Shown here in pieces: positions 40,966 through 51,689 of a DNA stretch of 64,000 nucleotides. The notes under the pieces are model-generated. The model had not been told where the DNA came from, did not search any database, and was given only the letters and a program-made list of their open reading frames with translations. The translations under genes were made by a program, and so were the position numbers. Source of the stretch: Alishewanella longhuensis (GTDB taxonomy: Bacteria; Pseudomonadota; Gammaproteobacteria; Enterobacterales; Alteromonadaceae); NCBI RefSeq assembly GCF_014653435.1, contig NZ_BNAO01000002.1:5166-69165 (forward strand), read 5' to 3'. Positions within the stretch are counted from its first letter, which is position 1; the number at the start of each line of letters is the position of its first letter.

Positions 40966-42015
40966 TTATCCAAGCAGTTGCAATCGGCGTACTTCAAGCT
41001 GCTGTAGCTCATCGTTATATTGGCCACAATAATCGCTAACACCAGCGCGGTTTAACAGTTTACCGACCGGGTTGTAAAACCAGCTATACCATGGTAACGC
41101 AGCAACGTGCATCCCTTCACTACAGTGTAAATACACCCTGGCTAAATCATTCTTAGTGGCTTGTTTTTTAAATAAAGGTTGCAACAATACGGTAAGCAGT
41201 TGCTCATACCAGGGCGCGGTCTGAGCTGCCAGCTCCTGTTGCCACATAGACTCAACCAGCTGATTGGCAAAATGCCATTCGCCAGCAAAAACGAAATACA
41301 TACTTAGCTCCGCTTCACTAAACGGCCTCTGCCACGCAATGGGCGTGAAAGTGAGTTGCTGCTCGGCCGTTAGCGACTGTCGAAGCAGCGTAGCGAAGTC
41401 AAAATGCTGCCTTATCGCACGGACACTGATAACTTTACTTATCATTAATCTGTTATTTTTTAAAAGCATACGCCAGAAACGTAGATCGTCATCCAAAATT
41501 TTCTGGGCCATAACCAAGTCATTTTGCTGGGCGGCTACCCAGGCTTGTAACAAAAATACGCTTTGAGCATGTAACAATGGCTGATAAGGGGGTAATTCAG
41601 TGGCATCAGGTATGATTTCGTGCCAAACGGCTATGGTACGCAGCGACTGATATAAATCGAGTAAGGCGTGCTGCTCTGCTAGTAACACGGGTAATTGTGA
41701 ACTTTTTTCGGTTAACAGCTCACTGCAATCTTTTGAGCGGCAAGCCTGCACGATAGCAGAGAGTTCTGCTGAGAGCTGATACTCTGGCAAGGTTGCCCGC
41801 TCAATATAGTACTGATAGGCATTTTCTGCCGCCTGTAGTTTATTGATCTGTTCAAGATGAGGTTCAGTAACCCGCATCAGGCTTAAAGCGGGTTCTGCCG
41901 GTGTTTCATCAGACAAGTTGATAACAAAGAGCGCAGTATAAAAGATCAGCAGCAGCGCAACCAAGGTCGTCAGAGCCCAACAACACAGTTTAATTCCCTT
42001 TGCGAATAACGCCAT
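40966..42015 (-). CDS. Hypothetical membrane-anchored protein
   Basis: Not recognised. 349 residues with one N-terminal membrane segment ([22 protein letters not shown]) and a helical, Glu/Leu/Gln-rich extracytoplasmic domain. The dyad CKSKDC-like ([12 protein letters not shown]) and [33 protein letters not shown] regions hold spaced cysteines that could form disulfides. It precedes the DUF817 gene by 55 bp on the same strand, so the two may work together in the envelope. Confidence 0.65.
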   Translation of the reverse strand: MALFAKGIKLCCWALTTLVALLLIFYTALFVINLSDETPAEPALSLMRVTEPHLEQINKLQAAENAYQYYIERATLPEYQLSAELSAIVQACRSKDCSELLTEKSSQLPVLLAEQHALLDLYQSLRTIAVWHEIIPDATELPPYQPLLHAQSVFLLQAWVAAQQNDLVMAQKILDDDLRFWRMLLKNNRLMISKVISVRAIRQHFDFATLLRQSLTAEQQLTFTPIAWQRPFSEAELSMYFVFAGEWHFANQLVESMWQQELAAQTAPWYEQLLTVLLQPLFKKQATKNDLARVYLHCSEGMHVAALPWYSWFYNPVGKLLNRAGVSDYCGQYNDELQQLEVRRLQLLG

Positions 42016-42202
42016 CTAGTTAATCCCTTAAAATATTTAAATTTATCTTACATTACTGAACAACAGCGGGATCTGCAATAGCGCGCTTTGGATACAACGC
42101 CCAGCGGCAAAAAGCCCGCTTGAGACACTCGATCCAAACCTCAATAAAAATCACTTAATTACAATAACTTAGATGGAAAAATAAAATATTCATTTTACGT
42201 CT

Positions 42203-42226
42203 CGATAAAGCCTTCGCGCTTTATCG
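42203..42226 (+). promoter_or_regulatory. Hairpin upstream of the methyltransferase gene
   Basis: CGATAAAGC (42203-42211) and GCTTTATCG (42218-42226) form a 9-bp perfect stem with a CTTCGC loop, 47 nt before the start codon. It could be an operator or a leader hairpin. A -10-like TATAAAAT lies at about 42234, just downstream. The remainder of 42016-42254 shows nothing recognisable. Confidence 0.4.
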
Positions 42227-42272
42227 TAATTGCTATAAAATACGCCACCTAATTTTGCCTGTGCCCTTTGCC

Positions 42273-43073
42273 ATGATCGCTACCAATGCTTTATATACTG
42301 ATTTGTCTGGCTATTACGATCTGATGTGCTGCGATATTAATTACCTGGCGCAGAGCAATACAGTACTGCGATTGCACCGGCTATTTGGTAACGGCGGCAA
42401 AACGCATCTGGACCTGGCTTGTGGCACCGGGCCGCATATTCAGCACTTTTTGGCTGCAGGTTATCAGTGTACCGGTTTAGATCTTAACTTGCCCATGCTA
42501 GAAATAGCACGGCAGCGCTGCCCAGATGCACATTTTATGTTAGATAATATGTGCCATTTCACCCTGTCGCAGCCTGTGGATCTTATTACCTGTTTTTTAT
42601 ATTCACTTCATTACACTGCACAAATTAATGCGCTGCAACAATGTATTACCCAGGTTTATACCGCGCTTAAGCCAGGTGGTGTTTTTTGTTTTAACGCGGT
42701 AGACAAAAATAAAATTTGTAATCTCAGTGCTGTCAGCCACCGCACCCGACATCTGGATAGTTTGTTCGAATTTAGCTCAGCTTGGTTTTACAGCGGACAG
42801 GGCGAACAACAGGCTTTGCGACTAAGTATTAATAAAACCGATAGCAACCAAAACCAATACTGGCAAGATGAACACTCCATGGTAGCAATTAGTTTTGACG
42901 AATTAGAAGCCTTGCTAAATCCCTATTTCGAAGTCCATAGACTAGCTCATGATTATGAGTGTATTCAGCCTTGGCAGGTCGATACGGGTAATGCTTTGTT
43001 TGTCTGTATCAAACGCTCAGAAGCAGACGACCTATTTCCCGATACTCTAATATCAGATTCACTAGGTTACTAA
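42273..43073 (+). CDS. Class I SAM-dependent methyltransferase
   Basis: 266-residue cytoplasmic methyltransferase with motif I LDLACGTGPHIQHFL, the acidic loop GLDLNLPMLEIARQR that binds the ribose, and motif IV-like LITCFLYSLHYT. The acceptor is unknown; the group contains small-molecule and tRNA-modifying enzymes. ATG 42273 is chosen; in-frame GTG 42261 and TTG 42255 are alternatives and none has a convincing ribosome binding site. Confidence 0.85.
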   Translation: MIATNALYTDLSGYYDLMCCDINYLAQSNTVLRLHRLFGNGGKTHLDLACGTGPHIQHFLAAGYQCTGLDLNLPMLEIARQRCPDAHFMLDNMCHFTLSQPVDLITCFLYSLHYTAQINALQQCITQVYTALKPGGVFCFNAVDKNKICNLSAVSHRTRHLDSLFEFSSAWFYSGQGEQQALRLSINKTDSNQNQYWQDEHSMVAISFDELEALLNPYFEVHRLAHDYECIQPWQVDTGNALFVCIKRSEADDLFPDTLISDSLGY

Positions 43074-43362
43074 TAAATAGAGGTTTTTAATTACTTGTAA
43101 CTTTTAACGCTTAATCCTGAAAATTAGCAGCCATTGCACGAAATTAACTACTGTGTATCGGCAAATCTGAACATTCTGGTCTACGCTTAGCTCAGAGCGG
43201 TTCAGGACTTATCTATGACGATATTACAATCTTGTTGGCAAAAATATCTTTAAGCTCGCTTTTTATTCCAAACCTTTACTAATCTCAATTTGTAAACAAA
43301 CACCAAGCTATTTCGTTTTCAGACACTCAAGTCAATAAGCAGTAAAACGGGGATAACGCGCT
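43074..43362. other. Intergenic region
   Basis: 289 bp between two same-strand genes. AT-rich DNA with no gene, RNA or strong repeat recognised. It presumably contains the promoter of the following chemoreceptor. Confidence 0.3.
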
Positions 43363-45468
43363 ATGTTTCAATTAACCATTCAACAGCGTTTTGCCTTTTG
43401 GGCTGGTAGCAGCTTAATTATCACTATTTTGGTGTGTGCCGGTGTCGGTCTGTGGCAATTCTCAAACATTAGCCAACAACTGGCGATACAAAGTCAAAAA
43501 ACGTTGCAAGCCCAGGCTGATAATTACCTTAAAGCGGTTTCATCTCAAGAATCTCAGACGGTTGCCAGCCGCTTTGAACAGACGATCAGTGCCGCAGCGA
43601 CAATGACAGATGCAACTAGCCAAATTGTTCAGACAAATATCGACAGCAAACGCAACCTGATTATCGAGTTTCAAAAAGAGGTATTAAAAAATAATCCTAA
43701 TTTCCTCGGTAACTTTATTGCTTTTGAACCCAATGCGCTTGATGGGCAGGATGCGCTTTTTCGCGGTGAAATCGGGCAGGATGATAATGGGCGCTTTCAA
43801 CCTTATGTAGCGCGATCTGGTCTGGAAATTGTGCTAGCCTCATTGGAAGGCTTAGAAGATCAAACCAGAGATGAAAACGGCCTGCGCGCAGGTGACTATT
43901 ACTTATGCCCAAAAGATAATCGCCGACGTTGTGTCGTTGGTCCTTACCTTTATCCGGTAGATGGCCAAGAGGTGCTGCTCGCTACGGTTTCCGCACCTAT
44001 TATCGTCAATGGCGCATTGATTGGCGCCGCGGGTATTGATATATCAGCTGCGTTTATTCAACGGCTTATTACTGATACGGCAAGCCGTTTATACCAGGGG
44101 GCTGGCAGCGCTATTTTACTCAGCTCATCAGGCGTTATTGCCGGGCATAGCAGTAAACCGGAATCGGTCGGTAAAAATATCAATATTTTACCGACAACCG
44201 AGCAGCAACAAATCCGCCAGGCAATATCCAGTAGCAGCATTGTTACCAACTACACCAATGAACAATTCGTCATCGCTACCCCTTTTAATATCGATCAAGA
44301 TCCCCTGCCCTGGGTGCTGTATCTAAGTTTGCCGACGGCTGTAGTATTAGCTGATGTCGCCGCCCAACAACAAACTCTGGACACTGCCAGTCAACAATTT
44401 ACTACAGCCCTCACCATTATAGGGTTACTACTGGCAGCATTAGGTATTGGTATTGTATGGCTAGTCTCTCGTAATAGTATCGCCCCCTTAAAAGACATGA
44501 CCAGCATGGTTGCCGCTATAGCTGAAGGGGAAGGCGATCTCACCCAGCGCTTGAGTATTAACCGTAAAGATGAGGTAGGTCAGCTGGCAGGTTATGTCAA
44601 TAGTTTTATTAGTCGGCTACAAACTATGATTAGCCAGTTAGTGCAAGTCGGAGCTCAGGTCAGAACCTTGTCTGCCGAAGGCACTGCCATCGGTCGGCAA
44701 ACCGATGAGCAAGTTAAGCAACAACAACAGCTGATAGAGCAGATCGTCACGGCGGTAACGCAAATGTCAGCTACCGCACAAGATGTTGCACGCAGTGCAG
44801 CCAATGCAGCTGAAGCAGTACGGCAAGCCGATAATGCCGCCAATAAAGGCAACAGCGTAGTACAACAAACCGTGCAAGCTGTTTCTAATGTAGAGAGAAG
44901 CTCCTCGCAGGCGAAAGATGCGATGTTGCAGCTAGAAGCCAATAGCAATGAAATCATTAGTATCCTGGGCGTTATACAGGGTATTGCCGAACAAACTAAC
45001 TTACTGGCGCTAAACGCTGCGATTGAAGCGGCCCGGGCAGGTGAGCAAGGCCGAGGCTTTGCCGTGGTTGCTGACGAAGTTAGAGCATTAGCTGCGCGCA
45101 CCCGCACCGCTACCGAAGATATCCGGCTCATGCTAAGTACCTTGCAAGAAGGTAGTCGCAACGCCGCCGGCATGATGCAAACCAGTAGTGAGCGGGTAAA
45201 TGAAAGCGTGCAGTTAGCTAAACAAGCTGAGGGTGCCCTAGCGGATATTAAAGACGCCATCTCGCAAATTAGCCAAATGAACTTTCAAATTGCTACTGCT
45301 ACCGAAGAGCAAAGCGCCGTTTGTGAAGATGTAAATAAAAATATTACCCGTATTGCTGCTGCAGTCTCTGATACTGCAGAAGCGGCCCGATCACTAAGAC
45401 AGCTAGGCCAACAGCAAGATAACGCAGCGGCTACACTACAAAAGCAACTTGGACAATTTAAGGTGTAA
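43363..45468 (+). CDS. Methyl-accepting chemotaxis protein with dCache sensor
   Basis: 701-residue chemoreceptor. TM1 (about 12-34), a large periplasmic dCache-type domain (about 36-340) with [23 protein letters not shown] and [21 protein letters not shown]2 (about 350-370), a HAMP domain (about 370-425) and the signalling hairpin ([33 protein letters not shown]). The ligand is unknown; related dCache receptors often bind amino acids or amines. GGGGA precedes ATG 43363. There are no che genes in the window. Confidence 0.92.
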   Translation: MFQLTIQQRFAFWAGSSLIITILVCAGVGLWQFSNISQQLAIQSQKTLQAQADNYLKAVSSQESQTVASRFEQTISAAATMTDATSQIVQTNIDSKRNLIIEFQKEVLKNNPNFLGNFIAFEPNALDGQDALFRGEIGQDDNGRFQPYVARSGLEIVLASLEGLEDQTRDENGLRAGDYYLCPKDNRRRCVVGPYLYPVDGQEVLLATVSAPIIVNGALIGAAGIDISAAFIQRLITDTASRLYQGAGSAILLSSSGVIAGHSSKPESVGKNINILPTTEQQQIRQAISSSSIVTNYTNEQFVIATPFNIDQDPLPWVLYLSLPTAVVLADVAAQQQTLDTASQQFTTALTIIGLLLAALGIGIVWLVSRNSIAPLKDMTSMVAAIAEGEGDLTQRLSINRKDEVGQLAGYVNSFISRLQTMISQLVQVGAQVRTLSAEGTAIGRQTDEQVKQQQQLIEQIVTAVTQMSATAQDVARSAANAAEAVRQADNAANKGNSVVQQTVQAVSNVERSSSQAKDAMLQLEANSNEIISILGVIQGIAEQTNLLALNAAIEAARAGEQGRGFAVVADEVRALAARTRTATEDIRLMLSTLQEGSRNAAGMMQTSSERVNESVQLAKQAEGALADIKDAISQISQMNFQIATATEEQSAVCEDVNKNITRIAAAVSDTAEAARSLRQLGQQQDNAAATLQKQLGQFKV

Positions 45469-45550
45469 TAATTTAAATCTGATCCTTTTACCAAGACGGC
45501 ACGTTTATTAGGCAGACCATTTTGTCTAACATTGTGTAAGAGGATCAGGT

Positions 45551-46039
45551 ATGAAATTAGCACGTTTGATTGGTGTTTCATTATTAGCAAGCTCATTATC
45601 ATTTGCAGCTTTTGCTCACAACCACAAAAGCAAAGCCGATATCGTTGACACAGCAGTAGCGGCTGGCAGTTTTACCACACTGGTTACCGCAGTTCAGGCA
45701 GCAGATTTAGTTGACACCCTGAAAAGCGCTGGCCCATTCACTGTTTTTGCACCTAACGACGCAGCATTTGCCAAAATACCTGCGGCTGATTTAAATGCAT
45801 TAGTAGCCGATAAAGCGGCATTAACCAATGTTCTAACTTACCATGTGGTTGCCGGTAAAGTGATGGCAGCAGACGTAGTAAAACTTACCTCAGCTACCAC
45901 AGTACAAGGTCAGGACTTAGCAATTGAAGTTAGAGATGGCAAAGTGTTTGTAAATGGCGCCGAAGTTATTGCTACTGACATTGAAACCAGTAATGGCGTT
46001 ATTCATGTATTGGATACCGTAGTATTACCTACAAACTAA
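45551..46039 (+). CDS. Secreted fasciclin (FAS1) domain protein
   Basis: 162 residues: signal peptide [22 protein letters not shown], then one complete FAS1 domain with the H1 motif [17 protein letters not shown] and the H2-like [13 protein letters not shown] at the C-terminus, plus the central [18 protein letters not shown]1 proteins mediate adhesion or matrix contacts; the exact role is unknown. Monocistronic, with a terminator directly downstream. Confidence 0.92.
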   Translation: MKLARLIGVSLLASSLSFAAFAHNHKSKADIVDTAVAAGSFTTLVTAVQAADLVDTLKSAGPFTVFAPNDAAFAKIPAADLNALVADKAALTNVLTYHVVAGKVMAADVVKLTSATTVQGQDLAIEVRDGKVFVNGAEVIATDIETSNGVIHVLDTVVLPTN

Positions 46040-46048
46040 TCCTTGCAG

Positions 46049-46080
46049 AGGCAAGTAGTATCCCGCTGCTTGCCTTTTTA
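46049..46080 (+). terminator. Intrinsic terminator of the fasciclin gene
   Basis: AGGCAAGTAG (46049-46058) pairs with CTGCTTGCCT (46066-46075), including one G-U, around a 7-nt loop; TTTTT follows. Confidence 0.85.
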
Positions 46081-46136
46081 AAGCAACCATAGCTGTACCT
46101 TTTTATACAACCGTAGTCCCCCCCTTTATCGATTAT

Positions 46137-46262
46137 TTACTCCCAGTCGCCTTGGGTAAATTTTTTGTTGATATTGCTATCACGGCCTGACGCTAAAGAT
46201 AACCACTTGTATAACCATGAGTTTTCTGATTGCTTTATCGGCACCTGCTCAAAATTAAGCAT
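46137..46262 (-). CDS. Possible small protein or gene remnant
   Basis: A 41-codon frame from ATG 46262 to TAA 46137, starting MLNFEQVPIKQSENSWLYKW and ending FTQGDWE. The frame stays open about 12 codons further upstream (SIDELLRFAIKK) without a standard start, and the composition looks protein-like: Trp-rich, with few rare codons. There is no clear ribosome binding site. It may be the 3' end of a decayed gene or a short antitoxin-like protein. The rest of 46040-46429 has the fasciclin terminator and otherwise nothing recognised. Confidence 0.3.
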   Translation of the reverse strand: MLNFEQVPIKQSENSWLYKWLSLASGRDSNINKKFTQGDWE

Positions 46263-46429
46263 TTTTTTAATAGCAAACCGTAAAAGCTCATCTATGCTTT
46301 AATTAGATAGTTTTGAACGTTCGATCTAAAATCAAAATGCGACCACTATTAATAAGTCACTGTTATAAAAGTATAAATCTTAAAAATACTCAACACTATT
46401 CCCACCGAAACTTGTATAGGTGAAGATGT

Positions 46430-48055
46430 ATGCTTAATAATATCAGTGTTAGAACAAGATTATTTTTACTCTCGGCTATTCCCGTCATCACGCTGGTGAT
46501 AACCGTCATTTTTTCATATGCCGAAATGCGCAAACTAAATCAAGGCATAGATAGTTTATATTTCGACCGTGTCGTGGCGCTAAACCAACTTAAACGCGTT
46601 TCAGATGCTTATGCAGTCACCTCAGTTGATACTTTCCACAAGCATAAATCGGGCATCATGGATAAATTCAGCGCATTAAATGCGTTGGAACAAGCTTCAC
46701 AAACAGCACAGGTTAATTGGCAAGCATATTTAGGTACTCAGCTCACCAGCGAAGAACGCTCATTAATACAACAAGTAGAAACCCACTTAACCCCGTTCCT
46801 GCGTCAATTTCAATTGTTCCGGAACGGTATCGAAAATGACAGCTTTCATCAGCTATCGGAAAGTGCATTTAACAATCAGCTTTATAGCGCGGCCGATCCG
46901 TTAAGTGCAGCGTTAGATAACCTTATCGTGCTACAACTCACTGAGTCAGATAAATTCAGACAAACAGCAGAAGCAAATTTTTCACAATTTACCCGCTTTT
47001 TTGCCATTGTTATTATCAGTGTGATTGTCTTACTCATGATAATCGCTAAGTTTATATATTCCTCCATTAATACACCACTGACCTCGTTACGAACTTCAAT
47101 TGAACAAGTTGGGCAACATTTAGATTTAAGAGTACGGGTGAATTGTATTGGGCGGGACGAATTAGCCGCTACCGGCAACACTTTTAATCATACCTTAGAA
47201 AAGCTACAAGGCTTTTTCGCGGAGTTAGGTGGCGCCATTCAACAAATGGCAACTGCTTCAGAGCAGATGCACAGTATTAGTATTCGAGTGAGTAATACTG
47301 CAGATGAACAGTCCCATAAAGCCACGTTAATAGCCACAGCGGTAACCGAAATGTCGGCAGCCATTCAAGAGGTTGCAGGCAATGCTTTAGCCACCTCAGA
47401 GCAAGCGAATACCACCGATACCTTATCGCAGCAAGGCTATCAAAGTGTACGTGATAATGTGGCGGCTATTAATCAATTATCCAGCGCCTTAGTTAACTCA
47501 GCAGAAATTATTAGCAACCTAAATCAGGAAAGTGACAAAATAAGCCAAGTATTGGCAGTGATCCGCAGTATTGCTGAGCAAACCAATTTACTGGCGCTAA
47601 ATGCGGCTATTGAAGCGGCCAGAGCAGGTGAAGCCGGTCGTGGCTTTGCCGTAGTGGCCGACGAAGTGAGAACCTTAGCCACCAGCACCCAACAAGCCAC
47701 CGAATCGATTAAAATCATGATAGAAAACCTGCAACGTTCGTCTAAATCGGCTGTATCGTCAATGCAAGCATCTGAACAATACGCACAGCTCAGCGTGGAT
47801 AAAGCCGGTAATGCTGGCACTATCATTGAGAACATAAAAAACTCTATCTCAACCATAGTAGATATGAATGTGCAAATCTCAACGGCCACCGAGGAGCAAA
47901 CCATCGTTGCGGATGATATCAGCAGAAATATTAGCGACTTTACAGTAAGTATTGGTGAAGTCAGTCGCAGTGCTAGGGAAAGCTCTACTGCCAGCGAAAT
48001 GTTGGCGCATTTGGCGGCTAAACTACAAACTCAAGCGCGCGCGTTTAAAGTTTAA
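46430..48055 (+). CDS. Methyl-accepting chemotaxis protein with four-helix-bundle sensor
   Basis: 541-residue chemoreceptor. TM1 (about 8-30), a periplasmic helical region (about 32-185) of the Tar-like 4HB type, TM2 (about 187-208), a HAMP domain (about 210-262) and a signalling domain with [33 protein letters not shown]. The ligand is unknown. It is followed 38 nt later by a sensor kinase gene on the same strand, suggesting a functional pair. Confidence 0.9.
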   Translation: MLNNISVRTRLFLLSAIPVITLVITVIFSYAEMRKLNQGIDSLYFDRVVALNQLKRVSDAYAVTSVDTFHKHKSGIMDKFSALNALEQASQTAQVNWQAYLGTQLTSEERSLIQQVETHLTPFLRQFQLFRNGIENDSFHQLSESAFNNQLYSAADPLSAALDNLIVLQLTESDKFRQTAEANFSQFTRFFAIVIISVIVLLMIIAKFIYSSINTPLTSLRTSIEQVGQHLDLRVRVNCIGRDELAATGNTFNHTLEKLQGFFAELGGAIQQMATASEQMHSISIRVSNTADEQSHKATLIATAVTEMSAAIQEVAGNALATSEQANTTDTLSQQGYQSVRDNVAAINQLSSALVNSAEIISNLNQESDKISQVLAVIRSIAEQTNLLALNAAIEAARAGEAGRGFAVVADEVRTLATSTQQATESIKIMIENLQRSSKSAVSSMQASEQYAQLSVDKAGNAGTIIENIKNSISTIVDMNVQISTATEEQTIVADDISRNISDFTVSIGEVSRSARESSTASEMLAHLAAKLQTQARAFKV

Positions 48056-48093
48056 AGGCAACTGATACCAGCGTCTTTAGCAGAGGAATACGT

Positions 48094-49755
48094 ATGCTTG
48101 ACTTTGAAATGATTGCCGACTCTACCTTAGATTTAGAAATTTGGATGGATTTACAAGGTCAAGCACATTGGGTTAACCCGTTGGTAGCGGATTCACTTGG
48201 CTATCAGCGCGAGATGTTGTTACACCAGCCAGATTTTCCTCGCAATCTGCTGGTAGCGAGCTTTAAGCAACGCTTCGCAAAAATATTAGAGCAGGTAAAG
48301 TCTGGCCAAACAGTTAATGATATCGATATTGAACTACAGCATTGCTCCGGTAAGCATTTGCCCGCAGCGTTATCCGCAAAAGTGATTCTGCAAAACCAGG
48401 CCCCAATAGCGATTAGAATGAGCATTCGGCTTATCGCCGAGCCAAGCAGGTTAGACAGTGCTATCAGGCAGGTATTTCATTATCAGGCCAGCGCCGGATT
48501 AGAGAGCCCCTTGTTTAATTTATGTCAGGCTCTCTTTTATGTAGCGGAATGTGACAATTTGGCGCTATTCGATAAAGCCGGTAACGAGTATCAGCTGCGT
48601 TATGCAACCAAAGCACTGCAAGCCCCATTAACTGCAGAGGAACATCGCGTTTTAAATACCGCCTCGGAACAAATCTTTTATTTGGCTACCAATAATGAGT
48701 CCTTTAAAAAACAGCCCATATTAAACTATCAGGCAGATAGCCTGATTGCGGTAGCGCTACCTGATACCGGGCAGCAAATCAGTGCTATTTTGGTTGCGGT
48801 ATTTGCCAAACCCTTGCCACAGCCGTTATTAACTAAAACCTTATTTCACTTTTTTACACCGCAACTGACCGCAGAGTTAAAACGTCATTATGCCGAACAA
48901 TACATTCTAAAACTCAATACCGAGCTGGAGTCTATTATTGCGGAGCGTACGCAGGAACTCGAGCAAACGCTGACTCATCTTAAATTAACACAACAACAGT
49001 TAGTACATTCGGAGAAAATGGCATCCTTAACCCTGCTTGTATCGGGCGTGGCACACAAGCTCAACACCCCCATCGCCAACGTCTTGATTAGTAGTGATCA
49101 TCTTCGGGAAGAAATTACCGATATCAAATTACTTTCGGAACAAACTAAACTCAGCAAACAGCGTTTCGAAAACTTTTTAGAAAAGAGTTTAGATGCCTCA
49201 AGAATTATTTTGAGCAATATTAACAAGGCATCAAGCCTGGTGAATTCTTTTAAAAACCTGGCTTTTGCTGCGTCTGAAGAGCGAGTTGACACGATAAGTC
49301 TGTTTACGCTTTTTAATCGGGTCAGTACCCTACTTGCCGTGGAGTTTGAATCGCTGCCCCACATCAGTTGGCCACAAGAGGCCACGGAAATTGTCGTTAC
49401 TACCTATCCGCATTTACTTACTCAGGTTTTGCTGCAAATAGTAACTAATGCTATTCATCATGCTTTTGACAACATAGCCCAGCCGCAGATCACCGTGAGT
49501 GCCTGCATACAAAATCAACAATGGCTGGAACTCGTTATCGCCGATAATGGTGTGGGTATTGCGCCAGAAAATCTTTCCAAGATCTTTGATCCCTTTTTTG
49601 GTAAAAATCTAAATACAGGGACTGGCGGTTTGGGCCTATATTTTTGCTACAATCTGGTAACCGGCCCTTTGAAAGGCCAGATCTGTGCTCGAGCAGAGCT
49701 TAATAAAGGTACTGAGATTCTGCTTCGTCTACCAATAACCATCAATTATCAATAA
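48094..49755 (+). CDS. Sensor histidine kinase with N-terminal PAS-like domain
   Basis: 553-residue soluble kinase. PAS-like domain (about 5-130), a middle GAF-like or degenerate region (about 135-260), a coiled coil (about 265-300), then HisKA. The phosphoacceptor His321 is in SGVAHKLNTPIANV. The ATPase has the N box (TNAIHHAF), the G1 box (ADNGVGIAPENLSKIFDPFFG) and a G2 box (GTGGLGLYFCYNLV). No receiver domain and no adjacent response regulator. AGAGGAA precedes ATG 48094. Its position directly after a chemoreceptor suggests a shared signal, but this is inference. Confidence 0.87.
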   Translation: MLDFEMIADSTLDLEIWMDLQGQAHWVNPLVADSLGYQREMLLHQPDFPRNLLVASFKQRFAKILEQVKSGQTVNDIDIELQHCSGKHLPAALSAKVILQNQAPIAIRMSIRLIAEPSRLDSAIRQVFHYQASAGLESPLFNLCQALFYVAECDNLALFDKAGNEYQLRYATKALQAPLTAEEHRVLNTASEQIFYLATNNESFKKQPILNYQADSLIAVALPDTGQQISAILVAVFAKPLPQPLLTKTLFHFFTPQLTAELKRHYAEQYILKLNTELESIIAERTQELEQTLTHLKLTQQQLVHSEKMASLTLLVSGVAHKLNTPIANVLISSDHLREEITDIKLLSEQTKLSKQRFENFLEKSLDASRIILSNINKASSLVNSFKNLAFAASEERVDTISLFTLFNRVSTLLAVEFESLPHISWPQEATEIVVTTYPHLLTQVLLQIVTNAIHHAFDNIAQPQITVSACIQNQQWLELVIADNGVGIAPENLSKIFDPFFGKNLNTGTGGLGLYFCYNLVTGPLKGQICARAELNKGTEILLRLPITINYQ

Positions 49756-49770
49756 CACCCCGTGAGTAAA

Positions 49771-50151
49771 CTACGGTTTAGCATCATCGCAAACTGCATT
49801 TAATATCGCTGTTTTTAATACGATTAATAGCAGCATAAACAACCAATAGCCGAATAATACAGCGTCACTTTCTATATAGCGAAAGGGAGTGCCTGTGCTA
49901 ACTATTGCAGGCATGACTAAGAGCACACTGCCAAGTGCTTTTAGTTGAAAACGCCAGCCAACGAATATTGCTAGCAATAAATAACAAGCCAAACCTGCAC
50001 CCCAAACTATGCTTAGTAAACTAATAGCACTGAGTTGTAATGGACCAATGGCAAAAGCTAACACCAATAAGGTTGTGACAACTAAAAAAATCCAAAAGCT
50101 TGCGCTGATAGCAGCAGTGATCTCTGCTTTGTTCATTGACAGGTTACTCAT
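49771..50151 (-). CDS. Hypothetical four-helix membrane protein
   Basis: Not recognised. 126 residues, four hydrophobic segments (FWIFLVVTTLLVLAFAIG; SIVWGAGLACYLLLAIFVGW; LGSVLLVMPAIVSTG; LFGYWLFMLLLIVLKTAILN), with short polar ends. Convergent with the sensor kinase, 15 bp away. An alternative start is ATG 50136. Bases 50152-50321 contain nothing recognised. Confidence 0.6.
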   Translation of the reverse strand: MSNLSMNKAEITAAISASFWIFLVVTTLLVLAFAIGPLQLSAISLLSIVWGAGLACYLLLAIFVGWRFQLKALGSVLLVMPAIVSTGTPFRYIESDAVLFGYWLFMLLLIVLKTAILNAVCDDAKP

Positions 50152-50321
50152 AAAATTTTAGTAGATTTATCATCGTAGTAGTATTAACTGTAAAGGAATT
50201 TAAATACAACCTAGCAGCGCGAACTAAACGATCACAAAGGCTACTGGCCCTTGTGAGTCAATAATCAAAACAGTACATTGCCACGGAGGCCTCGAACAGC
50301 AAATTGCATGAAACATCGGTA

Positions 50322-50639
50322 TCAGCTCGCCATTTTTAATACTATCACGCCACCGACAATCAACATCACACCAATGTAACGCAGTAACGATGCAGCATCA
50401 CCAAAGAAACAGATCCCCACTAAAAAAGTGCCAGCAGCACCAATGCCGGTCCACACAGCATAAGCAGTGCCAAGTGGAATAGTGCGCTGCGCCAAAAACA
50501 GTAAGGTGCCACTTACCACCATAAAGCCAACAGCGATCGCGATACCGGTAACTTTATGCTGACCCGACTGCGCTATTTTTAACCCCACCGGCCAACCAAT
50601 TTCCGTTAAGCCCGCTAATACCAAATATAGCCAACTCAT
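50322..50639 (-). CDS. gdx: Small multidrug resistance exporter, Gdx/SugE type
   Basis: 105-residue four-helix dual-topology exporter. It aligns end to end with E. coli SugE/Gdx, including Glu13 in LTEIGWPVGLK and the signature GTAYAVWTGIGAAG. Gdx proteins export guanidinium and some quaternary ammonium ions. No guanidine riboswitch hairpins were recognised upstream. It diverges from a LysR gene across 105 bp, which is the likely control. Confidence 0.9.
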   Translation of the reverse strand: MSWLYLVLAGLTEIGWPVGLKIAQSGQHKVTGIAIAVGFMVVSGTLLFLAQRTIPLGTAYAVWTGIGAAGTFLVGICFFGDAASLLRYIGVMLIVGGVIVLKMAS

Positions 50640-50744
50640 CTTTCACACTCTCCACCCTGATCGGATTTTCTTGCTGCTTGACAGGATGTAGATAATATCA
50701 GTTAATCTGATTCATCAAAGCTAGTTACTATCGAATAATTTCAT

Positions 50745-51638
50745 ATGTTAAGTTTAGAACAACTGCGAATGTTTGTGATTGCTGCCGATGAGGGGTCTTT
50801 CTCGGCCTGCGCCCGTAAAACCGGCAAAGTCCAGTCGGCAGTAAGCCATGGTATCAGTACGTTAGAGCTGGATTTAAACGTTGAGCTGTTTGATCGTTCC
50901 TCACGTAGCCCCACGCTAACCCCGGCAGGTGAACGCCTGTTACGCTTGGCACGCGGTTTACTTATCCAAGCAGATGAGTTAGAAAAAACCGCACAATCTA
51001 TCTATAAACAGCAAGAAACCCGTTTAACCCTTGCCGTTGATGATGGTTTACTGCTGCCGGAAGTCTATGATGTTCTTAAGAAACTACAACAAACCTTTCC
51101 TACTGTAGAAATAGAGTTTATCTCACTGCCATCGACTGATATTGCGGTTGATGTTGCTAAGGGACAGATTGATTTGGGGATTATGTTTAGCGAAGTTGAA
51201 GCCGCCAAACAAACTGACTTTTGCTATGTTGGTAATATTGATTATGTGGCCGTTTGCCACCCTGCCTATCCGCTAGCTGCCGCCAAAGATATTAGCTTAA
51301 CCGCGTTGCTTCCCCATCGGCAAATAGCAGTGCGCGGGCGAGAAAAACGTGAATCACAATTATTATTAAGCATCGCAGCCAGCACCTGGTGGTGTTCTAG
51401 CTATAGCAAGGTACTCGCCTTAGTGAATCGTCAGGTTGGCTGGGCCTATTTACCCCTTTTTATGGTTGAACCACTGCTAAGCAAGGGGCTACTGTGTGAA
51501 ATGCAGGTCTCTTTTGATCATGCCACCTGGTCAGTGCCGGTTGACCTAATTTATAGCAAGGGAGCAAGCCATGGCCCGGTGTTTAAGTTTCTCACTGCAG
51601 AGCTAAAACAGCTCTATGCAAGCTTGGCCAAGCGCTGA
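50745..51638 (+). CDS. LysR-family transcriptional regulator
   Basis: 297 residues: winged helix (about 3-62; GSFSACARKTGKVQSAVSHGISTLELDLNVELFDR) and a substrate-binding domain (about 90-295). Divergent from gdx and convergent with the LysE gene. It is inferred to regulate gdx; the inducer is unknown. Confidence 0.87.
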   Translation: MLSLEQLRMFVIAADEGSFSACARKTGKVQSAVSHGISTLELDLNVELFDRSSRSPTLTPAGERLLRLARGLLIQADELEKTAQSIYKQQETRLTLAVDDGLLLPEVYDVLKKLQQTFPTVEIEFISLPSTDIAVDVAKGQIDLGIMFSEVEAAKQTDFCYVGNIDYVAVCHPAYPLAAAKDISLTALLPHRQIAVRGREKRESQLLLSIAASTWWCSSYSKVLALVNRQVGWAYLPLFMVEPLLSKGLLCEMQVSFDHATWSVPVDLIYSKGASHGPVFKFLTAELKQLYASLAKR

Positions 51639-51689
51639 CACGTTGCTAATAGAGTGGCAAATAACGCGGGAATTTGCGTAAAACTCAGA

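Noticed and set aside
44655-45260. 201-codon open frame on the - strand opposite a chemoreceptor
   Set aside because: Antisense to the conserved signalling domain. Similar frames appear opposite the other chemoreceptors, caused by repeated Ala/Glu/Thr codons.
50640-50744. Guanidine riboswitch before gdx
   Set aside because: The tandem ACGR-loop hairpins of class II and the known class I core were not found in the 105-bp upstream region; a divergent LysR gene offers another control.
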